Assembly (NCBI GenBank): GCA_934661765.1
Contig: CAKUJT010000003.1
Coordinates: forward strand, 1-64,000
Source: an uncultured Senegalimassilia sp.
GTDB lineage: Bacteria > Actinomycetota > Coriobacteriia > Coriobacteriales > Eggerthellaceae
Reading direction: 5' to 3'
Length of the DNA stretch: 64,000 nt
The position numbers were made by a program, and so were the translations under genes. Positions 52,213-59,659 of the stretch are shown here, piece by piece (the stretch's first letter is position 1; each line of letters begins with the position of its first letter). The notes under the pieces were generated by a model. It was not told the DNA's origin, ran no database searches, and worked only from the letters and a program-made list of their open reading frames with translations.

Positions 52213-52903
52213 GTGCCCGCACTGCGGCGCGGCGCTCAATGCCCGCTACGCGCAGCTCGGGCAGAAGCGCCTGTTCTGCGGGTACGAGCAGTGCACGTGC
52301 GCAGGTGCTGAGGCCGAGCGCGAGGCGATCGCGGCACGCGAGATGGACGCGGCGGAGCGGGCGGAGGCCGATAGGCGCAGGCGAAGCCTCGTCCGTGCGG
52401 GCGTCCCCGAGCGCTACCTGGCGCTCGACCATCCCATGGCCGGCGAGCTCGCGTCGGCCATGGAGGAGGGCAGGTGGCTCTACCTGTGGGGCGACGTGGG
52501 AACCCGCAAGACCACCTGCGCCGCAGCCGTGGCCATGCGGCTGCACGACAACGGGAAGCGCCCGCTCATGGTGCCGATGTACCGAGTGCTGGACGAGATC
52601 CAGCGCAGCTTCCACGAGGGCGGCGACCCGCTGAGGCGCTACGCCGACGCGGACTACCTGATCATCGACGACCTGGGCAAGCGCAGGCCCACCGGCTTCG
52701 TGCTGGACAGCCTGTTCCAGCTCGTCGACAGGCGCTACTCGGCCATGCGCCCGACGCTGGTCACCACGCAGTACCGCCCGAGCGACCTCGTGCGCAGGCT
52801 CGCGGAGCAGGGCGACGCCGACACGGCGAAGGCCATCGTCTCGCGGCTGCGCCACGGTGCGAGGGTCGTCGAGTTCGACGGCCCGGACGGGAGGCTCGCA
52901 TGA
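52181..52903 (+). CDS. DnaC/IstB-like replicative helicase loader
   Basis: This 240-residue protein has a zinc-ribbon-like N-terminus (CPHCGAAL...CGYEQCTC), a helical linker and an AAA+ ATPase domain with Walker A GDVGTRKTT and Walker B LIIDDLG. It should load the DnaB helicase at the phage origin. The residue before the Walker A lysine is Arg where Gly is usual. Confidence 0.85.
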   Translation: MAATTFPSTTECPHCGAALNARYAQLGQKRLFCGYEQCTCAGAEAEREAIAAREMDAAERAEADRRRRSLVRAGVPERYLALDHPMAGELASAMEEGRWLYLWGDVGTRKTTCAAAVAMRLHDNGKRPLMVPMYRVLDEIQRSFHEGGDPLRRYADADYLIIDDLGKRRPTGFVLDSLFQLVDRRYSAMRPTLVTTQYRPSDLVRRLAEQGDADTAKAIVSRLRHGARVVEFDGPDGRLA

Positions 52904-53352
52904 TCCTCGAAGCAAGCCAGCTCAGGGGCTGGCCGAAGGAGCGGGCGGAGCTGTACGGCAAGCCGCACCTGGGCGCCCGCTACACGGGGAAGCGCTCCTA
53001 CGAGCCGACCCAGACGCGCTGCTGCGTGTGCGGCAGGCGGGCGACCAACTGCCACCACGTGGCGCACAGGGGCTGGGGGCTTGAGTTCAAGCTCGTCGCC
53101 CCGGGCGGGACGTGGGACCTGAGAAGCCCGCTGTTCGCGCTGTGCGGCAGCGGCACCACCGGGTGCCACGGCCGGTTCCACGGCGCGGGCCTCAAGGCCG
53201 AGTGGCGCTGGCGGCATCCGGTCTACGAGGAGGCTTGGTGGACGGGCCAGCTCCTTGAGGTGTACGAGCCGCACGACCCGGGGCTCTACGAGTACGGGTA
53301 CTGGGCCATCGTGGACAAGGACGGGAACGAGATCATCCGAGAAGGGAAATGA
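52900..53352 (+). CDS. HNH-like zinc-finger nuclease or DNA-binding protein
   Basis: The 150-residue protein has a CCVCGRRATNCHHVAHRG segment, followed by LFALCGSGTTGCHGRFHG, which matches an HNH/zinc-finger core in spacing of Cys and His. It could nick or bind DNA during replication. Its ATG overlaps the loader's stop. Confidence 0.7.
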   Translation: MILEASQLRGWPKERAELYGKPHLGARYTGKRSYEPTQTRCCVCGRRATNCHHVAHRGWGLEFKLVAPGGTWDLRSPLFALCGSGTTGCHGRFHGAGLKAEWRWRHPVYEEAWWTGQLLEVYEPHDPGLYEYGYWAIVDKDGNEIIREGK

Positions 53353-53726
53353 ACATGGAGACCAAGACATGCGAGCAGTACGTGCTCACGCAGCTGTTCG
53401 AGCAGCAGAACGAGAACGACAGGCTCGGCCGCGAGCTGCAGCGCCGCGACGAGCGCATCGACGAGCTGATCAGGCAGATCGAAGCCGCCCGCACCCCGAT
53501 GCAGCAGGCGATCGTCAGCAAAGGGCGCAATGCGCTGTTCAGGAGCTGCACAGGCTACTCGTGCGGCGTGAAACAGGGCAACGATATCCTCCCGTACGAG
53601 GATTGGTGCCTTGAGGAAGTGAACAAGTACAACCTGCCGGAGGGCGTCACCTTGCTTGGCTTCATCGACGAGTTCGAGGACGAGCTTCGCGAGGAATACC
53701 GCCAGCAGGTTGACGAGGAGGTCTGA
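53349..53726 (+). CDS. Hypothetical coiled-coil phage protein, 125 aa
   Basis: The first 50 residues form a probable coiled coil (ELQRRDERIDELIRQIE). The rest is acidic, with two Cys-containing turns (FRSCTGYSCGVK). Overlaps both neighbours. Confidence 0.6.
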   Translation: MNMETKTCEQYVLTQLFEQQNENDRLGRELQRRDERIDELIRQIEAARTPMQQAIVSKGRNALFRSCTGYSCGVKQGNDILPYEDWCLEEVNKYNLPEGVTLLGFIDEFEDELREEYRQQVDEEV

Positions 53727-53938
53727 TGATCTGCATCTACGAGCGTTCGCTGTGCCAGAGCTACGTAAGCGCATACCGTCAGGGCATCCTGCTCGCCAAG
53801 ACCGACGACGAGGACGAGGCGCTCTCGATCGTCGAGAAGCTGACCAGCGACAGCTACCAGTGCTTCGCGCTGCTGGAGGACGGGACCGTGCTCGACCTGC
53901 GGGGCAGGTTCCCCGGCTGCGTGGAGGTGGGCGAATGA
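53726..53938 (+). CDS. Hypothetical phage protein, 70 aa
   Basis: A small acidic soluble protein (TDDEDEALSIVEKL). Its start and stop codons overlap its neighbours. No motif recognised. Confidence 0.55.
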   Translation: MICIYERSLCQSYVSAYRQGILLAKTDDEDEALSIVEKLTSDSYQCFALLEDGTVLDLRGRFPGCVEVGE

Positions 53939-54186
53939 TTAAAGCCTGGAAGCACCCTATCAAGTATCTGCGGCTCGTGACAACGCCGACCTGCGACAAG
54001 TGCGGGAATTACGTGGCCGCGTCGATATATAACGGGCACAGAATCTGCTGCACCTGCAAACGCTATCTCGAACACACGAACAGGCTCCATGGGACGGAAT
54101 ACACAAAGGCTCTCGCGTGCAACGTGCGCGGCACGCGCTGGTGCGACTTCGAGCCGGTTGAGGAGGATGCAGATGGCGACGATTAA
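53935..54186 (+). CDS. Zinc-ribbon phage protein, 83 aa
   Basis: Carries a four-Cys ribbon (TCDKCGNYV...CCTCKRYL), followed by a basic segment. It is the first of a series of small metal-binding proteins in this region. Function unknown. Confidence 0.6.
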   Translation: MIKAWKHPIKYLRLVTTPTCDKCGNYVAASIYNGHRICCTCKRYLEHTNRLHGTEYTKALACNVRGTRWCDFEPVEEDADGDD

Positions 54187-54409
54187 ACACCCCGACACGT
54201 TCGTGTGCGACGTGTGCGGAATGGAGGTCGAACGAGCCCATTCCATCACCCTCCCAGTGAGGTGGACGACCGAGCAGAACGAAGGAAGGCCGTGCCCTTC
54301 CTACGTCAAAGAAGAGACGCTCGACCTCTGCGACGCGTGCTTCGAGATGGCCGTCGTCATAGAGGCGGCGGGATGCATGGGGCGGAACAGATACCAATTC
54401 ATTCGATAG
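54173..54409 (+). CDS. Zinc-ribbon phage protein, 78 aa
   Basis: Two CxxC pairs (VCDVCGMEV and LCDACFEMA) 40 residues apart indicate one zinc site. ATG 54173 follows GAGGATG; ATG 54167 is also in frame. Function unknown. Confidence 0.6.
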   Translation: MATIKHPDTFVCDVCGMEVERAHSITLPVRWTTEQNEGRPCPSYVKEETLDLCDACFEMAVVIEAAGCMGRNRYQFIR

Positions 54410-54420
54410 GAGACCGAAAG

Positions 54421-54777
54421 ATGACCGAGAAGACGAACGAAACCATGACCGTTGAGCAGGCCGCGAAGAAGGCCATGATCTCGCAGCCCATGGCGGGCAA
54501 GACCGAAGAGGAGATCGCCGCTGCGCGTGATTTGGCGGTGGCCAAGCTGCGCCAGATGGGCTACGAGGTGGCAGACACCGTGTTCAACTTCACCGATGAG
54601 CAGCTGAAGGCGCTTGAGGTCGAGAACACGCCCGTTTACTACCTCGGAAACTCGATTCAGGCGATGAGCCGCTGCACGGCCGTGTACTTCCTCAAGGGCT
54701 GGAAGGACGCGCGGGGCTGCAAGATCGAGCACGAGATTGCCACGGCCTACGGGTTGGAGGTGCTTTATGAGGGGTAA
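54421..54777 (+). CDS. DUF4406 protein (nucleoside deoxyribosyltransferase-like)
   Basis: A 118-residue Rossmann-like protein with the DUF4406 pattern ISQPMAGKTEEEI at the start and a GWKDARGCKIEHEIA segment. The family resembles nucleoside 2-deoxyribosyltransferases and is common in phage early regions; a role in nucleotide metabolism is plausible but unproven. Confidence 0.75.
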   Translation: MTEKTNETMTVEQAAKKAMISQPMAGKTEEEIAAARDLAVAKLRQMGYEVADTVFNFTDEQLKALEVENTPVYYLGNSIQAMSRCTAVYFLKGWKDARGCKIEHEIATAYGLEVLYEG

Positions 54778-54985
54778 ACCGGTTATCGACGAGGTCGCCC
54801 GCATGACGGTCGACGCCGCCAACTCGCTTTTCGAGTGGTTCGCACTCATGCTCCGCAAGGTGGAGAAGGCTTTGCGCAAGCTGGCGAAGGAAATCGACCG
54901 GAGGTGGCTGCGCCGCTACCGCCGGGCGCTGGCCAGATCTCGACGCAACAACCAGTACCTGAAGAGCATCGGGAGGTGCCGATGA
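54767..54985 (+). CDS. Hypothetical basic phage protein, 72 aa
   Basis: Preceded by GGAGG. It has an amphipathic helical N-terminus and a strongly basic C-terminus (RRWLRRYRRALARSRR), which suggests nucleic acid binding. Confidence 0.55.
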   Translation: MRGKPVIDEVARMTVDAANSLFEWFALMLRKVEKALRKLAKEIDRRWLRRYRRALARSRRNNQYLKSIGRCR

Positions 54986-55245
54986 TGAGCGAAGGGCTGA
55001 AGCTGTGCCCGTTCTGCGGGCATAGCGCAGTAGCACGCAGGATTGGTGTAGGCGGGGAAGTCTATTGTTCAAACTGCAGTGCGTTCACGGGGCCGCGGCT
55101 GTCGTTTCAAGACGCGATAGAAGATTGGAACCGCCGGGCAATCGACGTTGATGCGCTTCGCGGGGTCATCGCCGAGATCGAGGACGCGGACGTTGACGGC
55201 GATGGCGATTGGAGCAAGCGAATCCGAAAGGCGGTGGGACTGTGA
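54982..55245 (+). CDS. Lar-like restriction-alleviation zinc-ribbon protein, 87 aa
   Basis: The LCPFCGHSA...YCSNCSAF...DAIEDWNRRA layout matches the Lar family of small phage proteins; the Lar of Rac prophage modulates host restriction. Homology is judged from motif spacing. Its start overlaps the previous stop. Confidence 0.68.
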   Translation: MMSEGLKLCPFCGHSAVARRIGVGGEVYCSNCSAFTGPRLSFQDAIEDWNRRAIDVDALRGVIAEIEDADVDGDGDWSKRIRKAVGL

Positions 55246-55634
55246 GCTGCGGTTACTGCTACGGCGGAAAGAGCATGACGCGCGACAGCTGCTCCGAAGT
55301 AAGCATCGACAAAGAAAACGACGTTTACCGCATTTTTTACGCGGATGGATATCGCTGTGGGCTCACGAATCCGATTCGATTTTGCCCGATGTGCGGGGAG
55401 CGGTTCCCGGAGGTCGACCACGACAGCTTGGAGAGCATCAAGGCTGATATGACGTTGGGCGCATGCGCGTACGCGAAGAAGCGCGGCATCGGCCGTGGTG
55501 TCAGAGCAAGCGACGAGCAAGCCAACTGCAGTTGTTGCGAATGGGCCAACGTTGACAAGGCTTGCGGCTGGCTTATGCGCGACGACCTTGCGGACAGGCT
55601 CGGCAAGCTGCTTGACGAGGAGGAGGAACGGTGA
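55242..55634 (+). CDS. Cys-rich zinc-ribbon phage protein, 130 aa
   Basis: Starts at GTG. Several Cys pairs are present: CGYC near the start, FCPMCGERF in the middle and CSCCEWANVDKACGW later. Possible regulator or anti-host factor; no family recognised. Confidence 0.6.
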   Translation: MSCGYCYGGKSMTRDSCSEVSIDKENDVYRIFYADGYRCGLTNPIRFCPMCGERFPEVDHDSLESIKADMTLGACAYAKKRGIGRGVRASDEQANCSCCEWANVDKACGWLMRDDLADRLGKLLDEEEER

Positions 55635-56002
55635 TCGAAAAGCTGAAGAATTGCCCGTTTTGCGGCGAACAAATCATCAACATCCCTTATACGCGTGCAT
55701 GCGCCGGCGGTCTGCGCCAGGGGGTGATTCGATGCAGATGCGGCGTCGAGATGCGCATCAAGGTCGTCGCACCGCCGCAAAACGAATCCTCAAAATCGTT
55801 GCTCGCCCTGTTCAACCCTGACGCCGTCGTGTTCGATGGCGATCAGAAAGACGTTGACGCGATCATCGATTTCACTAAGAAGGCCATGTCCGAACGGTGG
55901 AACCAAAGGGCGCCGGAGCGCCTCTCCGCCGAATACGTGGCATCCCGCGTCGCCGAGCTGCGCGAGTTGTCAGAGGAGGCTTCAAATGAAAAAGACCGCT
56001 AG
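55631..56002 (+). CDS. Lar-like zinc-ribbon phage protein, 123 aa
   Basis: GTG start. The motif NCPFCGEQ...IRCRCGVEM and a late ERWNQRAP segment repeat the Lar-type layout with a longer insert between them. It probably arose by duplication from a neighbour. Confidence 0.6.
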   Translation: MIEKLKNCPFCGEQIINIPYTRACAGGLRQGVIRCRCGVEMRIKVVAPPQNESSKSLLALFNPDAVVFDGDQKDVDAIIDFTKKAMSERWNQRAPERLSAEYVASRVAELRELSEEASNEKDR

Positions 56003-56642
56003 TAGGACGGAGCGCCGCCTGGCGGCGAGAAGGCTCCGTGAAGCAGCAGATGGGTTCATCTACAGCTCCAGCCTGCGCGAGACGCTGGCAAGGCTCACCA
56101 AAGCCAAGGACAAGAGCAGGCGCGGCGTCATGCGCAGGCTGGCGAGCCTTATCGAGCCTATCCCCATCAATGGTGAAACATCCGATGGCTATCACACGTT
56201 CAACGAGCTCTATCACCATCGCGCCGTCCTGTTCTCCGTGGTGGTCGCCGACTTCGCCGACAAAGCGTGGAAGGCGAAGGCCCACCACGACGGAACCATG
56301 TTCGACGGCATGTTCATCGTCGGCATCGACACACCGGACGGGCAGGCTACCTACCATTACGATATCAAGCCGTATTGGGACATGTTCCGCTGCAAGGAGC
56401 TCGACCGTGCGCCCGAGTGGGACGGTCATACGCCGGAACAGGCGATTGAGCGCATCGGGAAGCTGAAGGTCGAACCCGGATACCCGAAGTGCTGGATCAG
56501 ATTCGGCACGCCCGGCCATCCGTGGGGCGTTTGCTCGAACTGCGGAGCGCTCGTCGATTCCAAGCACGCGACGAGCAGCGCAACGGAGTACCTGCCTACG
56601 AGATTTTGCCCCAACTGCGGTGCGAAAGTGGTGAGCGAATGA
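55986..56642 (+). CDS. WDGH-motif phage protein with C-terminal zinc ribbon
   Basis: A 218-residue protein containing PEWDGHTPEQAIERI, the hallmark of the WDGH domain found in phage early regions, and a terminal ribbon (VCSNCGALV...FCPNCGAKVVSE). The N-terminal part is basic and helical. The ribbon is almost the same as that of the 90-residue protein two genes on. Confidence 0.65.
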   Translation: MKKTASRTERRLAARRLREAADGFIYSSSLRETLARLTKAKDKSRRGVMRRLASLIEPIPINGETSDGYHTFNELYHHRAVLFSVVVADFADKAWKAKAHHDGTMFDGMFIVGIDTPDGQATYHYDIKPYWDMFRCKELDRAPEWDGHTPEQAIERIGKLKVEPGYPKCWIRFGTPGHPWGVCSNCGALVDSKHATSSATEYLPTRFCPNCGAKVVSE

Positions 56643-56797
56643 AATTCAGAATCATAGAGGCCCATGAGGTCGATATCCCGGACGATGAGTATTACGCGAT
56701 GGAGGAGCCGTTGGAAGAAATCAGCGACAACGCGCCTTGGTATATCAAAGTGTACGGGTGCGAAGGATGGTGCGAGGAGGTGGAGCAGCTTGTCTGA
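56639..56797 (+). CDS. Hypothetical acidic phage protein, 52 aa
   Basis: A short, strongly acidic soluble protein whose ATG overlaps the previous stop. Acidic mini-proteins of this sort are sometimes DNA mimics; no proof here. Confidence 0.5.
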   Translation: MKFRIIEAHEVDIPDDEYYAMEEPLEEISDNAPWYIKVYGCEGWCEEVEQLV

Positions 56798-57062
56798 CCA
56801 TGGTAAGCCGAACTACTCATGGGACTGGGTCAACGGCATGCACATCGGCTACACGCCAGAGCGCATCAGGGTCGAGGGACGCGGCGGCGCGGTCGAGTAC
56901 GTGCCGGACGCGGGGACGTACCGCAACCTCGCGACGAAACCAGCCGACGAGCTGCTATGCAGCAGATGCGGCGAGCACGTCGATATCGCGTACATGGAGA
57001 GCGCGGACGATTACCACGCGAGATATTGCCCGAACTGCGGAGCGCAGGTGGTGGACGAATGA
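56790..57062 (+). CDS. Zinc-ribbon phage protein, 90 aa
   Basis: TTG start after GGAGGTGGAG. The C-terminal half carries LCSRCGEHV and YCPNCGAQVVDE, paralogous to the WDGH protein's tail. Function unknown. Confidence 0.55.
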   Translation: MSDHGKPNYSWDWVNGMHIGYTPERIRVEGRGGAVEYVPDAGTYRNLATKPADELLCSRCGEHVDIAYMESADDYHARYCPNCGAQVVDE

Positions 57063-57457
57063 GCTGCGAAGATCCTGCCGCCGAGGAGATGCGCAGACGC
57101 AGGAGCAGAGAGTGGTACGAGTCCCGTTTCCGCTGCGGGCACGCAACTGTCTGCCCGCTGTGCGGAGACTACACAGTATCGAAGCACGGCTACCACCTCA
57201 TCTGCGCGAAGAAGGCGGGCATCAAGAGGCCGAAAAGGAAGGGTCGGAATCTGCAGGTAGGCGGAAGGGCCATGCCGGAGGCCGTCGGCCAAGGCGCCAC
57301 GATAGGTCGGGTCGTCAGGGAGGACGGGGCGGTGTTCGAATCCCCGAGCGCCGCCGCCCTGTCGACGTACGGCTATTGCGGGGCGAGCTCGAACATCAAG
57401 CGGGCCGTCAGGACCGGCTGCAGGGCAGGCGGCTATCGCTGGAAGGAGGAGCGATGA
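57059..57457 (+). CDS. Zinc-ribbon and NUMOD-like DNA-binding phage protein, 132 aa
   Basis: An N-terminal ribbon (VCPLCGDY...ICAKKAG) and a basic linker precede a C-terminal segment (FESPSAAALSTYG...AGGYRWK). The latter resembles the NUMOD-type modules attached to homing endonucleases, but no nuclease domain is present. Confidence 0.55.
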   Translation: MSCEDPAAEEMRRRRSREWYESRFRCGHATVCPLCGDYTVSKHGYHLICAKKAGIKRPKRKGRNLQVGGRAMPEAVGQGATIGRVVREDGAVFESPSAAALSTYGYCGASSNIKRAVRTGCRAGGYRWKEER

Positions 57458-57768
57458 GCAGGCAGACCGTGTACGACTGGCTGGAATGGGCGCAGGACAA
57501 GTACGATGCCGCCCAGGAGCGCTTCGCCCGCGGCGGGAGCACCATGGAGACCATGAACCAGTACAGCACCCTCGTCTCGGCGCTCGAAGACGCCATCGCG
57601 TACAGGAGCGGCGGGAAGAGCGCGGACGAGCAAGCCTTCGGCAAAGCCGGGGAGTCGCTGCGGAGGATGTGCGAGAACATGCGCCTCAACGCCGACTCGC
57701 GCCCCGGCTCCTCCACGGTGAGCGCCTGGGCCGACGAGCTTGAGAGGCTGGCAAGGGAGGTTTGCTGA
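57454..57768 (+). CDS. Hypothetical helical phage protein, 104 aa
   Basis: A soluble, alpha-helical protein (VYDWLEWAQDKYDAAQERF). Overlaps both neighbours by 1-4 bp. No motif recognised. Confidence 0.55.
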   Translation: MSRQTVYDWLEWAQDKYDAAQERFARGGSTMETMNQYSTLVSALEDAIAYRSGGKSADEQAFGKAGESLRRMCENMRLNADSRPGSSTVSAWADELERLAREVC

Positions 57769-58058
57769 TGGGCGGATACGAGCCGCCAAGCGGATGGAAC
57801 CTGCCGCCAGGGTGCTTCGAGTCGGACGCGGACGCGCCGTGGAACCGCGAGGAGGCGCCGACCTGCGGCGGATGCTGCCACCTGCTGGACGGATGCTGCG
57901 ACTACGGCATCTGCGAGCTTGAGTTCGAGGAGGCGTTCGACGCCCAGGAGGCGAAGGAGCCGATGGCCGCATGGGAGGCCGCTTGCTGGGCGCGTGACTG
58001 GGTCGCCGAGCACTACAAGGACATGCAGGAGGACGTGTGCGAACGGTTCGATGGGTAG
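57768..58058 (+). CDS. Hypothetical Cys-rich phage protein, 96 aa
   Basis: A central cluster CGGCCHLLDGCCDYGIC could bind zinc; the C-terminal half is acidic and helical. Function unknown. Confidence 0.55.
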   Translation: MGGYEPPSGWNLPPGCFESDADAPWNREEAPTCGGCCHLLDGCCDYGICELEFEEAFDAQEAKEPMAAWEAACWARDWVAEHYKDMQEDVCERFDG

Positions 58059-58165
58059 CGGCATCATGCGCCGCGCTGCTGGCCGCGATCATGGCCCTTG
58101 AGGCCTTGGCGGCGCGGATGCTGGCTGCGGGGCTGCTGATGCTCGCCTCGCTCGCCTGCGGATAG
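58037..58165 (+). CDS. Putative micro-membrane protein, 42 aa
   Basis: GTG 58037 follows AGGAGG by four bases, inside the end of the previous gene. The product is almost entirely hydrophobic (ALLAAIMALEALA...LLMLASLACG). A shorter form from ATG 58091 is possible. It begins a cluster of tiny membrane proteins. Confidence 0.35.
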   Translation: MRTVRWVAASCAALLAAIMALEALAARMLAAGLLMLASLACG

Positions 58166-58176
58166 GAGGTGGCCGG

Positions 58177-58272
58177 TTGACTAACTGGGAGCGGTACTTC
58201 GCCTCGTGGGGCGAGTATCTGGACTGGCTGCGGGCCGAGTACGACGACGGAACGATAAGGTGGGATGGCTGA
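58177..58272 (+). CDS. Small phage protein, 31 aa
   Basis: TTG start seven bases after GGAGG. The product is a polar Trp/Tyr/Asp-rich peptide (WGEYLDWLRAEYDDG). The stop overlaps the next ATG by one base. Confidence 0.4.
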   Translation: MTNWERYFASWGEYLDWLRAEYDDGTIRWDG

Positions 58273-58382
58273 TGCGCGGTGTGAACTGGGGATGCCTGGC
58301 GTTCATCGCCGCGTCCCTGCTGATAGACGCGCTTTGCTTGCGGGCGGCTGTATCGCTCGCAAGCTGGATGATAGGAGGATGA
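58272..58382 (+). CDS. Micro-membrane protein, 36 aa
   Basis: ATG overlaps the previous stop. One probable transmembrane helix (LAFIAASLLIDALCL) and a short amphipathic tail. Confidence 0.4.
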   Translation: MRGVNWGCLAFIAASLLIDALCLRAAVSLASWMIGG

Positions 58383-58383
58383 C

Positions 58384-58500
58384 ATGTTCGACAAGCTGAT
58401 GCCGAAGGTCGTCAGCGCCCTGGTGCTCGTGCTGATGGTGCTGCTGCTCGTGGGCGGCATCGTCGCATGCGTGCGATGGATAGGTGGGATGCTCGCATGA
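58384..58500 (+). CDS. Micro-membrane protein, 38 aa
   Basis: ATG after ATAGGAGGATGAC. A single hydrophobic helix (ALVLVLMVLLLVGGIVAC) with positive charge at the N-terminal side. Stop overlaps the next ATG. Confidence 0.5.
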   Translation: MFDKLMPKVVSALVLVLMVLLLVGGIVACVRWIGGMLA

Positions 58501-58697
58501 GCGTCGGGGAGGAGGTGGCCAAGCAGGTTCGCGACGCCGCCGCGCTCCTGGAATCCATGGCAGACGATATCGCCGGCGACTTCGACGAGAGGTTCGTGCT
58601 GCCGCCCATCGCGATCACGATCGAGGTCGGGAGCGGCGACGAGCTGCCCACCCTGTCGGTGAGGAAGGACTACCTGGCAAGGAAGCGGGAGCTGTGA
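58497..58697 (+). CDS. Hypothetical phage protein, 66 aa
   Basis: A helical N-terminus (VAKQVRDAAALLESMADDI) followed by a beta segment. It overlaps both its neighbours by 4 bp; no motif recognised. Confidence 0.5.
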   Translation: MSVGEEVAKQVRDAAALLESMADDIAGDFDERFVLPPIAITIEVGSGDELPTLSVRKDYLARKREL

Positions 58698-58975
58698 GCT
58701 GGGGAGGAAACGGCAACGCCGAGCGCAAGCTGAAGGCGAGGCTGAGGGCGGAGGGCAGGCCGTGCCACATATGCGGCATGCCAATCGACTACAGCCTGCC
58801 GCCCGGAGACCCGTGGAGCTTCGAGGCGGACCACGTGAACCCGAGGTCCAGGGGCGGTGCATCGTACGACTACGGCAACCTGGACGCGGCGCACCGCATC
58901 TGCAACCAGCGTAAGGGCGCGCACGTGCCGGGAGACGACAGGCCGACGGAGATACGGCGCACGCGGCTGTTCTGA
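58694..58975 (+). CDS. HNH endonuclease (packaging-associated)
   Basis: A 93-residue HNH nuclease with CHICGMPID, ADHVNPRSRGG and a final DAAHRICNQRKG, all metal- and catalysis-related. Small HNH proteins encoded just before terminase often assist DNA packaging cleavage. Starts at GTG overlapping the previous stop; a terminator follows. Confidence 0.88.
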   Translation: MSWGGNGNAERKLKARLRAEGRPCHICGMPIDYSLPPGDPWSFEADHVNPRSRGGASYDYGNLDAAHRICNQRKGAHVPGDDRPTEIRRTRLF

Positions 58976-59017
58976 CGGCGAGATGGAACGAGGAAAAAAG
59001 CATACAGGGCACCCCTT

Positions 59018-59052
59018 GGGGCGCATCCGTTTCGGCGGCTGCGCCCCTTTTT
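59018..59052 (+). terminator. Intrinsic terminator between early and packaging genes
   Basis: GGGGCGCA pairs with TGCGCCCC (plus inner pairs) around a TTTCGG loop and is followed by five T residues. The rest of the 249-bp gap (58976-59224) contains further GC-rich hairpins but no gene. Confidence 0.8.
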
Positions 59053-59224
59053 CGTTCGCGCCGGCGGCGGCTCGGCGGAATCGGCGGGGGCATCGCCCCT
59101 CCCCGGGGGTGCAAGGTGCCCCATGCCGCCCAGGACCGATTTCCCCCCGCGCCAAAAGCGGAGTCCAAGGCATCTGTCGCATCTCACGGCGAGGGCATAA
59201 TCGCCGCAGAGAAAAGGAGGGCGG

Positions 59225-59659
59225 ATGCTCGAAATGCCGGAGAACATAGCGAAAGACGAGTACCAGGCCGCGATCTGGCGCAGCGTCACCGCGTCCGGGC
59301 GGTTCTCCGACGAGGACGCTCCGAACATCGCGCTGCTGTGCTTCTGGCACTCGGTCGCCAAGGCCGCCGAGGACGCCATGAGCAAAGGCAAGTCCGTGAA
59401 GGTGCTCGACCAGGTCGGCTACAAGCAGATGAAGGCGAGGAACGGCCGGATGGCCATCCTTGAGCGCCCGCACCCGGCAGTAACGGTGCTGAAACAGGCG
59501 ACGGCGGAGATACGAGCGCTCAACGACACGCTCGGGCTGTCGCGCAAGATCGGCGCCGCCGTCCCGGCCGCGCCGGCACGCCCGCAGAGCGACGGCGCGA
59601 AGGTGCTCGCCCTCATGTTTAACGATCGTGAGCGTAAGGCCAAGGCGGCAGGGGCCTGA
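59225..59659 (+). CDS. Phage terminase small subunit (P27-like)
   Basis: A 144-residue protein encoded directly upstream of the large terminase. The C-terminal half (ERPHPAVTVLKQATAEIRALNDTLGLS) has the P27 layout with a terminal basic stretch; the subunit recognises phage DNA for packaging. ATG follows AAAAGGAGGGCGG. The stop overlaps the next ATG by one base. Confidence 0.8.
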   Translation: MLEMPENIAKDEYQAAIWRSVTASGRFSDEDAPNIALLCFWHSVAKAAEDAMSKGKSVKVLDQVGYKQMKARNGRMAILERPHPAVTVLKQATAEIRALNDTLGLSRKIGAAVPAAPARPQSDGAKVLALMFNDRERKAKAAGA

